The position numbers and the translations under genes are program-made. This document shows, piece by piece, positions 8,541 through 15,479 of a stretch of DNA of 21,297 bases. Numbering within the stretch: the stretch's first letter is position 1; each line of letters opens with the position of its first letter. This DNA is from a virus. The stretch is from positions 1 to 21,297 of the IMG/VR virus record IMGVR_UViG_3300028837_000424; one strand, 5' to 3'. The notes below the pieces were generated by a model, which worked only from the letters and a program-made list of their open reading frames with translations, did no database searches and was not told the origin of the DNA.

Positions 8541-8714
8541 ATGAACCTGATAGCCTGTACAATCTTCTTTAACGATACCCCTGATTTATTTGAAAGGTTA
8601 TTGATTTCAATCAGGGATACTGTTGATAAGATTGTATGTGTTGATGGTGCATATAAGGAGTTTTCTCATAACAAACCATATTCCACAGCTGTCTCTCCCC
8701 GGCATTCATTATAA
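8541..8714 (+). pseudogene. 5' fragment of a glycosyltransferase gene (internal deletion)
   Basis: A good Shine-Dalgarno (AAAGGAC) precedes the ATG at 8541. The 57 residues begin like a GT-A glycosyltransferase of the family-2 type found near phage capsid genes: NLIACTIFFNDTPDLFERLL, then VDKIVCVDGAY. The frame then runs out of similarity near residue 49 and stops at 8714. The matching C-terminal part of such an enzyme (GIHYNKKHNVIKDGQGKIL, then HTPELRGTRR) lies in another frame just downstream. The middle, with the DxD metal site, is missing. I infer an internal deletion that also shifted the frame, with the junction at about 8680-8700. Such enzymes are thought to decorate virion proteins or host surfaces, and this one should be inactive. 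Family assignment is from motif memory only. Confidence 0.55.
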
Positions 8715-9090
8715 TAAGAAACATAATGTCATAAAAGACGGCCAGGGGAAGATATTAAATATCCCCATCCATGATAAACCATTATGCGAGAGTGCTAAAA
8801 TTATCCATACTCCTGAATTAAGAGGCACGAGAAGATTAGGACTTGATGGGGAATACATGCGTACACGCAATGAGAATAATATCCCTATACCTGTCAATAC
8901 ATTTATCTCTAATGAAATTACACCTATCGGGTTAAGGTTCAAGGCAACTGGCATTATAAAAAAGTTCACTGGAAATGATCCGGTAACTAATAAAGATATC
9001 ATTGCGGAAAAAGATGACGTTGTTTTTATGTCTAAAGAGTCATCCGAAATATTAATGAATCACTATCAAGGTCAATGGGAATACGCATAA
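8623..9090 (+). CDS. 3' glycosyltransferase remnant joined to a small head-protein-like domain
   Basis: The open frame contains two unlike parts. From about 8697 to 8890 it resembles the C-terminal end of the glycosyltransferase started at 8541 (SLPGIHYNKKHNVI, LRGTRRLGLDGEYMRTRNEN). The last ~60 residues (GLRFKATGIIKKFTGNDPVT, then a stretch ending ILMNHYQGQWEYA) look like a small phage protein with the common ending in which a residue chain closes on YPGQWE-like sequence, often seen near head-tail connector genes. The true start is unsure. TTG at 8623 and ATG at 8644 lack a ribosome site. ATG at 8857 would give 77 residues and exclude most of the remnant. The stop overlaps the next ATG (TAATG). 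Expression of the C-terminal part is plausible; the rest is probably relic. Confidence 0.5.
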   Translation: MIRLYVLMVHIRSFLITNHIPQLSLPGIHYNKKHNVIKDGQGKILNIPIHDKPLCESAKIIHTPELRGTRRLGLDGEYMRTRNENNIPIPVNTFISNEITPIGLRFKATGIIKKFTGNDPVTNKDIIAEKDDVVFMSKESSEILMNHYQGQWEYA

Positions 9091-9284
9091 TGGCAAACGC
9101 TAAAATGATAATTACCCTTAAGAAAGAAAAGTGCATCGAAGATTTTATAGAAATGGTTGCGTTATTAAATGAACTTAATGGTATGATTCCTGATTGGATG
9201 ATAGTAGAATCTAAACCGATTGCCGATAGAATATCAGAAATTATATCCGAATGGGTAACTGTTAAAGATAACAAAGGAAGATAA
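9090..9284 (+). CDS. Small protein of unknown function
   Basis: A 64-residue acidic, helical protein beginning MANAKMIITLKKEKCIEDFI. I chose the ATG at 9090 because it overlaps the previous stop as TAATG, with GGGA 9 bases upstream. An alternative ATG at 9075 adds MGIRI but has its AAGG only 3 bases away. No domain, signal or membrane segment is visible. It lies just before the head-tail connector gene, with a good ribosome site for that gene inside the end of this one (AAAGGAAG). It may be a small virion or assembly protein, but nothing in the sequence decides. Confidence 0.6.
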   Translation: MANAKMIITLKKEKCIEDFIEMVALLNELNGMIPDWMIVESKPIADRISEIISEWVTVKDNKGR

Positions 9285-9286
9285 AG

Positions 9287-9874
9287 ATGTCAATTGGCAC
9301 TCTAGACAGTATCACTACAGCAGACGTAAAAGCATATCATGGTATAACCGGCACGGACAAGGACGGCGTTATAGCCGTTCACTTACCATTGGTTGCCGAT
9401 GAAATACAGAAGTATTGCAAACATGATTTTCTGTCACAGTCAAGGGAAGAGAAACCGTTGATTGAAAAACTTACCGATAGATTCTATTTACACAATAGAC
9501 CTATTGCGTCTATTACATCTATCGTTGAAGGTGGACTTACATTAATTGAAGATGATGACTTTTATGTGGATAAGGGAACCGGTCTTGTTGAAAAGATAAC
9601 AGACTTGAGTGACATTACGCGGGGGCAAACTTCAAAAGGTCATTGGTCAAGGGTAAGAAATGACATTGTAGTGACGTATGTTGGCGGCGTTGATTTGACC
9701 GGAGCGCAAGATGTTGTAAAGGCATTTTATATAATGGTCGGTATCGGCGCAGGATTAATGAAGCGTACCTTTGTTGATAATGAAGGTGTCGAGGCCGTTG
9801 TGTTTATTAATACCGTACCAAAGGACATTAAAACAATATTGGACAGATACGTCCATCGTTGGTATAGCTGGTAA
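9287..9874 (+). CDS. Head-tail connector (HK97 gp6/SPP1 gp15-like adaptor)
   Basis: This protein of 195 residues has the helical N-terminus typical of phage connector adaptors: TTADVKAYHGITGTDKDGVI, then LPLVADEIQKYCKHDF. A beta-rich middle (FYLHNRPIASITSIVEGGLTL) and a GLVEKI ... DIVVTYVGG segment follow, then a C-terminal helical part with VKAFYIMVGIGAGLMKR. Members form the ring that docks under the portal. The Shine-Dalgarno AAAGGAAG lies 6 bases before the ATG, and the next gene starts 8 bases after the stop. Order (portal, capsid, then adaptor and gp10-like neck gene) fits siphophage head-tail joining. I am confident of the family class, less of the exact subfamily. Confidence 0.8.
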   Translation: MSIGTLDSITTADVKAYHGITGTDKDGVIAVHLPLVADEIQKYCKHDFLSQSREEKPLIEKLTDRFYLHNRPIASITSIVEGGLTLIEDDDFYVDKGTGLVEKITDLSDITRGQTSKGHWSRVRNDIVVTYVGGVDLTGAQDVVKAFYIMVGIGAGLMKRTFVDNEGVEAVVFINTVPKDIKTILDRYVHRWYSW

Positions 9875-9882
9875 GGATTATT

Positions 9883-10383
9883 ATGTCATTAGGATTAAAC
9901 GTAACGATTGATAAAAGAGACTTAGCGGAAATAAATCTTTTCGTTAAGAAATTTCCTACTGTTGTTGACCAGGCAACTAAAGCAGCGTCTGCAAAAGGGA
10001 AAGGCTTAATCATACGTTCAACAAAGATAGGAACGGGCAGAACACGACGCGAATGGAAAACAAGAAAGATAGCCATGTTTTCTTATGAAATATTTAATTC
10101 ATTAAAACGTGCATTGTTTCTTGAAACAGGTACGGGATTATTCGGGCCTAATAAGGCAAAGGGAGAGATAAGAGGTAAAAAAATAAGTCCAATTACCGGT
10201 AAGCCTTTTATTTTAAGATGGAAACCAATAAAAGGAAATAAAGTTGGTAAAGATGTCTTTGCGGTTTCTGTTAAAGGCATAAGGGCGCATCCGATGATTA
10301 AACCGAACGTTAAAAAGATTCAAAAGATACTTACAGAGGAAATAAGAAAACGGGTTTTAAATGCATGGAAGAAATTAAAATAA
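9883..10383 (+). CDS. HK97 gp10-like neck/head-closure or tail-completion protein
   Basis: This basic 166-residue protein carries LFLETGTGLFGPNKAKG (about 79-95) and the C-terminal VSVKGIRAHPMIKPNVKKIQ (about 125-145). This pairing of an edge motif with a terminal H-P-x-[I/L]-x-P block is the hallmark of HK97 gp10-type neck proteins. The role is joining the filled head to the tail or closing the head after packaging. An AAGGATT ribosome site precedes the ATG, and the next gene's AAGGAG begins right after this stop. The gene is more AT-rich than the connector gene just before it. Minor tail protein is the alternative label used for the same family. Confidence 0.75.
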   Translation: MSLGLNVTIDKRDLAEINLFVKKFPTVVDQATKAASAKGKGLIIRSTKIGTGRTRREWKTRKIAMFSYEIFNSLKRALFLETGTGLFGPNKAKGEIRGKKISPITGKPFILRWKPIKGNKVGKDVFAVSVKGIRAHPMIKPNVKKIQKILTEEIRKRVLNAWKKLK

Positions 10384-10393
10384 GGAGTAAGAA

Positions 10394-11188
10394 ATGTCTT
10401 CATTAGAATTCTTCAGACCAGATTCACAATTAGCATTATTCTCACCTAGCTTAAAATTAGGTATGGAATTACAGGCGGGTAATGTTTCTAATATGAGTGC
10501 TGCGCAAATATTTGGATATAATGCTAATTTACAAGCATCGGAAACATTATGGGATTATGGCGGAACTAAAACATGGTTTACAGCGGCGAAAACGCTTGGT
10601 ATTTCTTCTGGCAGTGCAAATGATGCAGCAGCGGGTACGGGTGCAATAACAATTATAATCACAGGTGTAAATGCTGCCTATGCTTTAGTAACCGAAACGA
10701 TTACAATGAACGGACAGGCAAAAGTAGAAACAGTAAATCAATATTTGAATCTTCATGAAATGTATGTTGCAACATTTGGTGCAACTGGAAATAATGTTGG
10801 TATTATTTATGCTTATGATACATCCGATGCTATTGTTGCAGGCGTACCCCAAACAGCCACAAAAGTTGCAGGTACAATTGCAGCGGTTAAAGGAAGGTCG
10901 AGGCTTGGTGTTTATACAGTGCCAGCAGGAAAAACAGCATATATGATTTCCAGAACACCGTATTTTTTATTACAGACACTTCAATTTGGGACATTGACGT
11001 TAAGGATAAGACCTTTTGGATTATCTTGGTGGGAATTTCTTTATGGTTATGGAGTAACAATAAATGATGGTAGTGATTTACAAATACCGCCTATCATACC
11101 TGAAAAATCTGATATTGAGTTTCTTGCACAAACATCAGTAGCTTCAGCAGTAACAATTGAATCTGGTTTAATTTTGATAGATGATTAA
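10394..11188 (+). CDS. Putative virion decoration/structural protein
   Basis: This 264-residue protein has a strong Shine-Dalgarno (AAGGAG, 6 bases before ATG), as for an abundant virion component. From about residue 50 it is beta-rich with the pattern ETLWDYGGTKTWFTAA, GISSGSANDAAAGTGAITII, VTETITMNGQAKVETVNQYL and YTVPAGKTAYMISRTPY. The last two motifs recur in uncharacterised structural proteins of environmental tailed phages. There is no signal peptide or coiled coil. It lies right after the neck genes and before the small surface-type genes, so a capsid or neck decoration protein is the best guess. I cannot assign a named family, and its place in the virion is inference. Confidence 0.6.
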   Translation: MSSLEFFRPDSQLALFSPSLKLGMELQAGNVSNMSAAQIFGYNANLQASETLWDYGGTKTWFTAAKTLGISSGSANDAAAGTGAITIIITGVNAAYALVTETITMNGQAKVETVNQYLNLHEMYVATFGATGNNVGIIYAYDTSDAIVAGVPQTATKVAGTIAAVKGRSRLGVYTVPAGKTAYMISRTPYFLLQTLQFGTLTLRIRPFGLSWWEFLYGYGVTINDGSDLQIPPIIPEKSDIEFLAQTSVASAVTIESGLILIDD

Positions 11189-11191
11189 TAA

Positions 11192-11332
11192 ATGACTGAG
11201 AAATTGATTTTCTTGTTTTTGATTTTAAATGGATGTTGTTTGAATAAACAAGTAAAATATTATGATAGCAAGCGTGAAAAGTGTATTGAAGAAAGATGTA
11301 TTGAATGCAGGGATATTAGCAGGATAAAATAA
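11192..11332 (+). CDS. Small Cys-rich lipoprotein-like peptide
   Basis: A 46-residue ORF fits exactly between its neighbours: its ATG lies 3 bases after the previous stop and its TAA directly abuts the next ATG (11333). Residues 5-12 (LIFLFLIL) form a short hydrophobic core and are followed by NGC, a weak lipobox-like site with Cys15 (and Cys16) as possible lipidation residues. The mature part has Cys31, 36 and 39 and many charges. It could be a membrane-anchored phage lipoprotein (for example affecting superinfection) or a secreted peptide; neither is shown. There is no clear ribosome site, so coupling with the preceding gene is likely. The hydrophobic core is short, and Asn at -2 of the lipobox is not typical. 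Confidence 0.5.
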   Translation: MTEKLIFLFLILNGCCLNKQVKYYDSKREKCIEERCIECRDISRIK

Positions 11333-11683
11333 ATGGCAACAATTATAAATAAAAACTTTCATCGTAAAACATTAACCGGTATCAAATCAGGTGATACAAT
11401 TGAAAATTGTAATTGTACGCAACAAAATATTAATACTGATGTTTGTAAAGGACTAAAAAATCTAACTATTAAAAATAGCAATATCAGGAATTGCGTATTT
11501 CCAGTGGATACAAAATTCATTGGATGCAAACCGTATCATGCTGAAATTGTTATTGAACCTGAATTGACACAAGCAGAACTTGCCAATATGGAATTAAAAA
11601 TGATTCAAGAACAATATGGTGAGATTGCAAAAATAGAAGCTAAAAAAGTTTTTAATTTAAAAGATTCAATCGGAGTTATATAA
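11333..11683 (+). CDS. Small Cys/Asn-rich protein, mini beta-helix-like
   Basis: The 116-residue product begins with MATIINKNFHRKTLTGIKSG, followed by ENCNCTQQ, LKNLTIKNSNIRNCVF and KFIGCKP. The alternating hydrophobic and Asn/Cys positions look like two or three coils of a right-handed beta-helix or pentapeptide-like ladder. Five Cys residues occur (26, 28, 38, 54, 65). Residues 75-116 are a charged helix. I recall similar short genes in environmental tailed phages but no function for them. Its ATG follows the preceding stop directly, and its own stop shares a base with the next ATG (TAATG), linking it to the beta-helix protein downstream. A partner or capping role for that protein is possible but only inferred. 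Confidence 0.6.
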   Translation: MATIINKNFHRKTLTGIKSGDTIENCNCTQQNINTDVCKGLKNLTIKNSNIRNCVFPVDTKFIGCKPYHAEIVIEPELTQAELANMELKMIQEQYGEIAKIEAKKVFNLKDSIGVI

Positions 11684-12765
11684 TGGCTGATGTATGGTAT
11701 GACCCAAACGGGTCAAATACAGCCCCTTATGATACGCAAGCAAAAGCAGCAACAAATTTGCAAACGGCTGTTAACACGGCTGGTGGCGCAGCGGGAAATA
11801 ATCTCTATACAGTTGCTAGAGCAGTTGAAACATTAGCGGCGACTATTGATGTTAATGTAGGTAGCGGCGACTTGACAAGCGGTTATATTAATTGGATAGG
11901 GGTAAATACCAGCGGTGTTGATGACGGTACTAGATTTGTAATGGATGGCAATAATGCTGCCACTAATTGCATTTTAATAAATAAAAATTACTGGAAATTT
12001 AAAAATCTTGAATTAAAAAACGCAACAGGAGATGGATTTAATACAGCAGCAACAGGAGATTATCTTACCCTGGAAAACATTTATTCTCATAATAATGGAG
12101 CGAGGGGTTTTGACATGGCCGCCTCTATCCTGTCTACTTTAGATAGATGCAGGGCGGAAAATAATACAGCAGAGGGGATATTATTATGGGCTTATAATAT
12201 CGCTCATTTTTGTACTGCAATAGGAAATGGAGGTCGCGGTTTTTATTTGGATCTTTATGCTCAAATGATCGGCTGTCTTTCTCATAATAATACAACGTCT
12301 CAAATTCTCGCCCGTCAAGGTAGTGCAATATTTAATTGTATAGTTGACGGTTGGAATGGCTCCGCCGCTGCGGGTGTTGGGATAGCCATAAACGCTGTAA
12401 ACATTGCCATTAGGGGTACGCGCATAACAAATAACGCTACTGGAATAAGTTTAACAGGGGCAGATTTTGCAAGTTATGATTTTTGTGGAACTTATGGCAA
12501 TACAGCGGTTTCAAATATCCCGGCCGGTTGTCAATTAATTGACTTGGGTAATAATGTTGCAATGGCAGATGATAAGTATGTAGGCGGTCGCGGTGGTGGT
12601 GGTACGGATAATTTCAATCTTGCGTCTGATGCTGAATTAAGGAATACACAAATTGCGATTGATGCAACAAATAACTTTTACATTGCAGCAGGTTTACCGC
12701 CTATTGCCGGTGCCGGTGGAGGTTTACTTTCCAATAGAGGTATGACAGGAGGAATAAATGGCTAA
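11683..12765 (+). CDS. Right-handed parallel beta-helix protein (spike/decoration-like)
   Basis: This 360-residue protein opens with VWYDPNGSNTAPYDTQAKAA, the typical entry to pectate-lyase-like phage beta-helix proteins. Residues about 80-290 hold repeated coils such as NYWKFKNLELKNATGDGF, LTLENIYSHNNGARGF, LDRCRAENNTAEGI and FCTAIGNGGRGFYL, with asparagine-ladder positions. The tail from about 300 is Gly-rich (GGRGGGGTD and AGAGGG). Such proteins are tailspikes, depolymerases or decoration proteins. No catalytic residues can be assigned by eye. It sits between neck and tail-tube genes rather than at the tail-tip end, which fits a head or neck appendage more than a tailspike. It overlaps the next gene by 8 bases. 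Confidence 0.75.
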   Translation: MADVWYDPNGSNTAPYDTQAKAATNLQTAVNTAGGAAGNNLYTVARAVETLAATIDVNVGSGDLTSGYINWIGVNTSGVDDGTRFVMDGNNAATNCILINKNYWKFKNLELKNATGDGFNTAATGDYLTLENIYSHNNGARGFDMAASILSTLDRCRAENNTAEGILLWAYNIAHFCTAIGNGGRGFYLDLYAQMIGCLSHNNTTSQILARQGSAIFNCIVDGWNGSAAAGVGIAINAVNIAIRGTRITNNATGISLTGADFASYDFCGTYGNTAVSNIPAGCQLIDLGNNVAMADDKYVGGRGGGGTDNFNLASDAELRNTQIAIDATNNFYIAAGLPPIAGAGGGLLSNRGMTGGING

Positions 12766-13018
12766 GTTTTTTTTACAGGGAACGCCGTCAAGCGTTGTCT
12801 TTAATGTTAAGATACTTGATTCGACCGCAACAGATGGAAGGGGCTTAACTGGTTTGGTATTTAATTCCGCTGGTTTGATTATCAGCACTATTAAAATTGG
12901 TGAGGCGACTCCTACTATCTACTCTCAAGCTGGAAATACCATAGAGACAATAGCGACTATTGGGACTTATGTTATACAACGGTTGGCACAAACAACGATA
13001 AGACAGGATATGATTTAA
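12758..13018 (+). pseudogene. 5' part of a broken fibre/decoration gene
   Basis: A strong ribosome site (GGAGG, 6 bases before the ATG) drives an 86-residue frame. Its first ~70 residues read sensibly: FNVKILDSTATDGRGLTGL, AGLIISTIKIGEATPTIYS, NTIETIATIGTY. This is a pattern I associate with N-terminal beta domains of virion proteins in environmental phages. After GTY the frame turns into nonsense-like sequence and stops, while the -1 frame continues with TNNDKTGYDL. The usual middle of such proteins appears missing. I infer a deletion plus frameshift at about 12970-12985. A truncated 86-residue product may still be made. Confidence 0.6.
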
Positions 13019-13398
13019 ACAACGACCAGTCCGGCGTTACGGTTGGTACTGTTAATGCGGCGACTGTTTCGGGTACGGTCACAACGGATTCGGCTTCCCG
13101 GACAGCAAGTAAGGCAGACGTTACAAATCTTGATGTCGCCGTTTCTTCGAGGTCAGTCCTGGCGGCTGGCGCTAAAATGGATTTAATCGATGCACCAAAT
13201 GCGAGCGCAATCACAGCGATACAAAGTGGTTTGGCATTAGCAGCAACATTAGCACAAGTAAAAGGCGCGATTGCCGGGAGAATGGATATTAATGCAGCAG
13301 GTACACAAATTAAAAAATATGACGTTGCCGGTAACTTACTTGTAACTCTTAATAGAAGCGCAACCGCTCCGTTTATATGGACTCCGACATGGGCTTAA
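12904..13398 (+). pseudogene. 3' part of the broken fibre/decoration gene
   Basis: This frame is -1 relative to the 5' part. It is open from 12904, but meaningful similarity begins at about 12976: TTVGTNNDKTGYDLNNDQSG, then VTNLDVAVSSRSVLAAGAKM and LIDAPNASAITAIQSGLA. These belong to a repetitive phage fibre/decoration protein type I recall from environmental phages. The end (TAPFIWTPTWA) is 4 bases before the next ATG. The only ATG is at 13177, without a ribosome site, so independent expression is doubtful. No slippery heptamer of the X XXY YYZ kind was found in the shared interval 12904-13018, so programmed frameshifting is unlikely. Confidence 0.55.
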
Positions 13399-13402
13399 TA
13401 CT

Positions 13403-14197
13403 ATGGCTCTAAATCCTGCAAATAAATTAGCCGTCCCATCGTTAGGTTATGCTAATGATGCAACAAATGGAAGCGCACCTGGCACGCCTAATATCGGAAC
13501 TATCAGGACTATATCTTCAGCCGCGTTGAAATTGGCTTTAGATTTTACAGCAGGTGCAGAATCTTTAAAAATACAACGTTCAACAGATAATATTTCTTTC
13601 TCTGATATACCAGGTGCTGAATTATGGACAGAAAATACTTATGAAGATACCGGGCTTTCCGCAGGGACAACTTATTATTATAGGTATAGCGCAACAAATG
13701 AGTTTGGTACTTCATCCTATTCAAATTCATTCAATGAATCCACAACAGCGACAAATCAGATATTAAGAAACATCTGGACGGAATTTAAAAGCCAGTTGGA
13801 AAATAACAGCACACTTGACACTTACGTTTCAAGCAGATTTTTATTCAGCCGGGAACCTGATATTGAATTTGATAAACAGATACCACATGTTAAGGCATGG
13901 GTTGCGGATAGTGACCCGGAGTTTGACACATTCCCGAAAAGACAGGAAGAGCCTCTTGTAATTACCGGACACGTTAAAGTCAAGGCAAATACGGCGGCAT
14001 TGCTTGAAGATGAAATGTTAAAAGCAAATGAATTAATATCAAATGCGGTCGGCTCTGATTTGACAATCAACGGTACTGGCAGGATTGCAAATATGGTTTT
14101 CAGTTATCGGAATTTGGATAAGTCCGATGGTAGAACAGGTCAATGTAATTTTACCGTGACTATTTTATCAATACGTTTTAAAGCAGGATTCAAATAG
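13403..14197 (+). CDS. Fibronectin type III domain fused to a tail-terminator-like protein
   Basis: This protein of 264 residues has two parts. Residues about 28-116 are a fibronectin type III-like beta-sandwich: SAALKLALDFTAGAESLKIQ, then TGLSAGTTYYYRYSATNEFG, ending SNSFNESTT. Residues about 118-264 start NQILRNIWTEFKSQLENNST and continue IPHVKAWVADSDPEFDTFP and FTVTILSIRFK, with the size, helix-then-sheet order and place (just before the tail tube) of a tail terminator that caps the growing tube and joins it to the head. No Shine-Dalgarno precedes 13403, so translation probably couples to the broken gene upstream. The FN3 part may have been taken from the preceding fibre gene. The tail-terminator call is moderate; FN3 is fairly clear from the YYYRYSATNEFG strand. 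Confidence 0.65.
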   Translation: MALNPANKLAVPSLGYANDATNGSAPGTPNIGTIRTISSAALKLALDFTAGAESLKIQRSTDNISFSDIPGAELWTENTYEDTGLSAGTTYYYRYSATNEFGTSSYSNSFNESTTATNQILRNIWTEFKSQLENNSTLDTYVSSRFLFSREPDIEFDKQIPHVKAWVADSDPEFDTFPKRQEEPLVITGHVKVKANTAALLEDEMLKANELISNAVGSDLTINGTGRIANMVFSYRNLDKSDGRTGQCNFTVTILSIRFKAGFK

Positions 14198-14229
14198 AGA
14201 AATTTAATTAAATAAAAAAGGAGCACAAA

Positions 14230-15186
14230 ATGAGTTCACAAGGAGATTCATCAAACTTAGTTGATGTAGGTATTGCGTTAGGTGCAGGGGCTTTTGGTAC
14301 GGCAGCCGAGTCTTTTACTTTAGGCCTGTTGTGTACTAACTTTGGGACAACAGAGGAATTCGCGCCAGAGCCTGTCAATCAGGTAGGTTCAAGTCTTCAA
14401 ATAAGGAAAACGACAACGCCGCCGATATTCCTTAACCTTTCATTAGGCTTTGCACTTGATGTAGGTGACAATACGTCTGGTAATATCGGCCATTTTTTAC
14501 AATCTATTTTCGGTACGGATACCATCGGCGAATCTCCACCCTATACACATACGTTTACCCGCAATGATACGAGTATACCCACCTGGTTTAATCTCTGGTC
14601 TGATAAAGATATTGATTCAAAGCAGTATAGAGGTTTCAGGGTAAATACCCTTACGTTTTCCATTGATTCAGGTACGGGCGCGGTCACAGTTACGGTCGAG
14701 GGTTTCTATCAGATAGACAGCGAGCTTGCAACGCAGTCCCTTACCTATTCAACCTCTCCCATTCTTACGGCACACAATGCGAGTATATGGACGCTAGGCG
14801 GCTCACCTAATACGAATTTTAACACTTGCGAGATAACGATTACGCGGGACAATCAGAGACATAAGGCCATTTCAAATATACAGACAATAGATAATATCTA
14901 TTCTGCCAACTTTGGGATTGCCGTAAGTCTTGCCGGTTTGGACTTTACATCTGAAACGGAATATGACAAGTACAGGGCAAAGACAGCAACACCATTCAGG
15001 CTGACTCTTACAGATGCAAATTCAAACTACATTGATTTTAACTTTCCGGCAATGATTTACAATAGCTGGACACCTCCGGCCCCATCTGCAAATGCTCTTT
15101 TAAACATTGCCACTACACTTTTTGCAACAGAAGATAATAATGAAGTAGTATTGCAGAATGAAAGGTCAACGGCTTACAGTGCGTAA
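14230..15186 (+). CDS. Major tail tube protein
   Basis: The strong AAAAGGAGC ribosome site before ATG 14230 and the position between tail terminator and chaperone indicate the abundant tube subunit. The product is 318 residues and beta-rich: FTLGLLCTNFGTTEEFAPEP, PIFLNLSLGFALDVGDNTSG, THTFTRNDTSIPTWFNLWSD, YRGFRVNTLTFSIDSGTGAV followed by VEGFY, and a second similar half (HKAISNIQTIDNIYSANFGI). The internal two-part layout is that of phage tail-tube proteins of the larger non-contractile type. There is no sheath gene next to it, which fits a siphovirus. The 32-base leader upstream is AT-rich, but no promoter could be defended. Confidence 0.82.
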   Translation: MSSQGDSSNLVDVGIALGAGAFGTAAESFTLGLLCTNFGTTEEFAPEPVNQVGSSLQIRKTTTPPIFLNLSLGFALDVGDNTSGNIGHFLQSIFGTDTIGESPPYTHTFTRNDTSIPTWFNLWSDKDIDSKQYRGFRVNTLTFSIDSGTGAVTVTVEGFYQIDSELATQSLTYSTSPILTAHNASIWTLGGSPNTNFNTCEITITRDNQRHKAISNIQTIDNIYSANFGIAVSLAGLDFTSETEYDKYRAKTATPFRLTLTDANSNYIDFNFPAMIYNSWTPPAPSANALLNIATTLFATEDNNEVVLQNERSTAYSA

Positions 15187-15227
15187 GAATAATTTAACAA
15201 TGTATTAAAATCAGAAAGGATTACACC

Positions 15228-15479
15228 ATGAACAAAGAGGAAAAAACAAACCAATTATCCAAGTCACAGACAACGGCAAAGGAAGATGAACTTACCGATG
15301 AAGAAGAATACGTTAAGGATTGGCATAAAAAAGATATGATTTCATTTGAAGATTTTGAAAACATTGAAGGAATCCTAAATTATGTATTTATAAGAAGAAA
15401 AAAAGCCTTTGAAAAAAAAACAATAAAGAAAGAAGAAATACAGAAAATATCGGATATTTTGAGAAGTACGTTGGATTAA
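15228..15479 (+). CDS. Tail assembly chaperone, short form (gpG-like)
   Basis: This 83-residue acidic protein lies directly upstream of the tape measure, the fixed place of gpG-like chaperones. Its beginning is MNKEEKTNQLSKSQTTAKED, then EEEYVKDWHKKD, and it ends in RSTLD at 15479. An AGAAAGGATT Shine-Dalgarno sits before the ATG. Most ribosomes would make this form, which coats the tape measure during tail assembly. A nine-A run (15412-15420) near codon 62-64 is the point where a minority of ribosomes would slip to the longer G-T product. The start is certain by spacing, and the gene's low complexity is normal for the family. Confidence 0.82.
   Translation: MNKEEKTNQLSKSQTTAKEDELTDEEEYVKDWHKKDMISFEDFENIEGILNYVFIRRKKAFEKKTIKKEEIQKISDILRSTLD

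Noticed and set aside
11683-12765. Diversity-generating retroelement target in the beta-helix protein
   Set aside because: No reverse transcriptase or template-like repeat is in the window, and no repeated variable region with adenine bias could be paired.
12904-13018. Programmed frameshift joining the two parts of the fibre gene
   Set aside because: No X XXY YYZ heptamer in the shared interval, and the gene is not a tail chaperone. A deletion with frameshift explains it better.
15398-15404. A7 run as the frameshift site of the chaperone
   Set aside because: A -1 slip here would meet the TGA at 15410-15412 at once. Only the A9 run at 15412-15420 gives the long extension.
15444-15460. Inverted repeat AAAATATC/GATATTTT as a transcription terminator
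   Set aside because: It is AT-only, lies inside the overlapping G/T coding region and is not followed by a U tract. It is mentioned only as a weak frameshift hairpin candidate.
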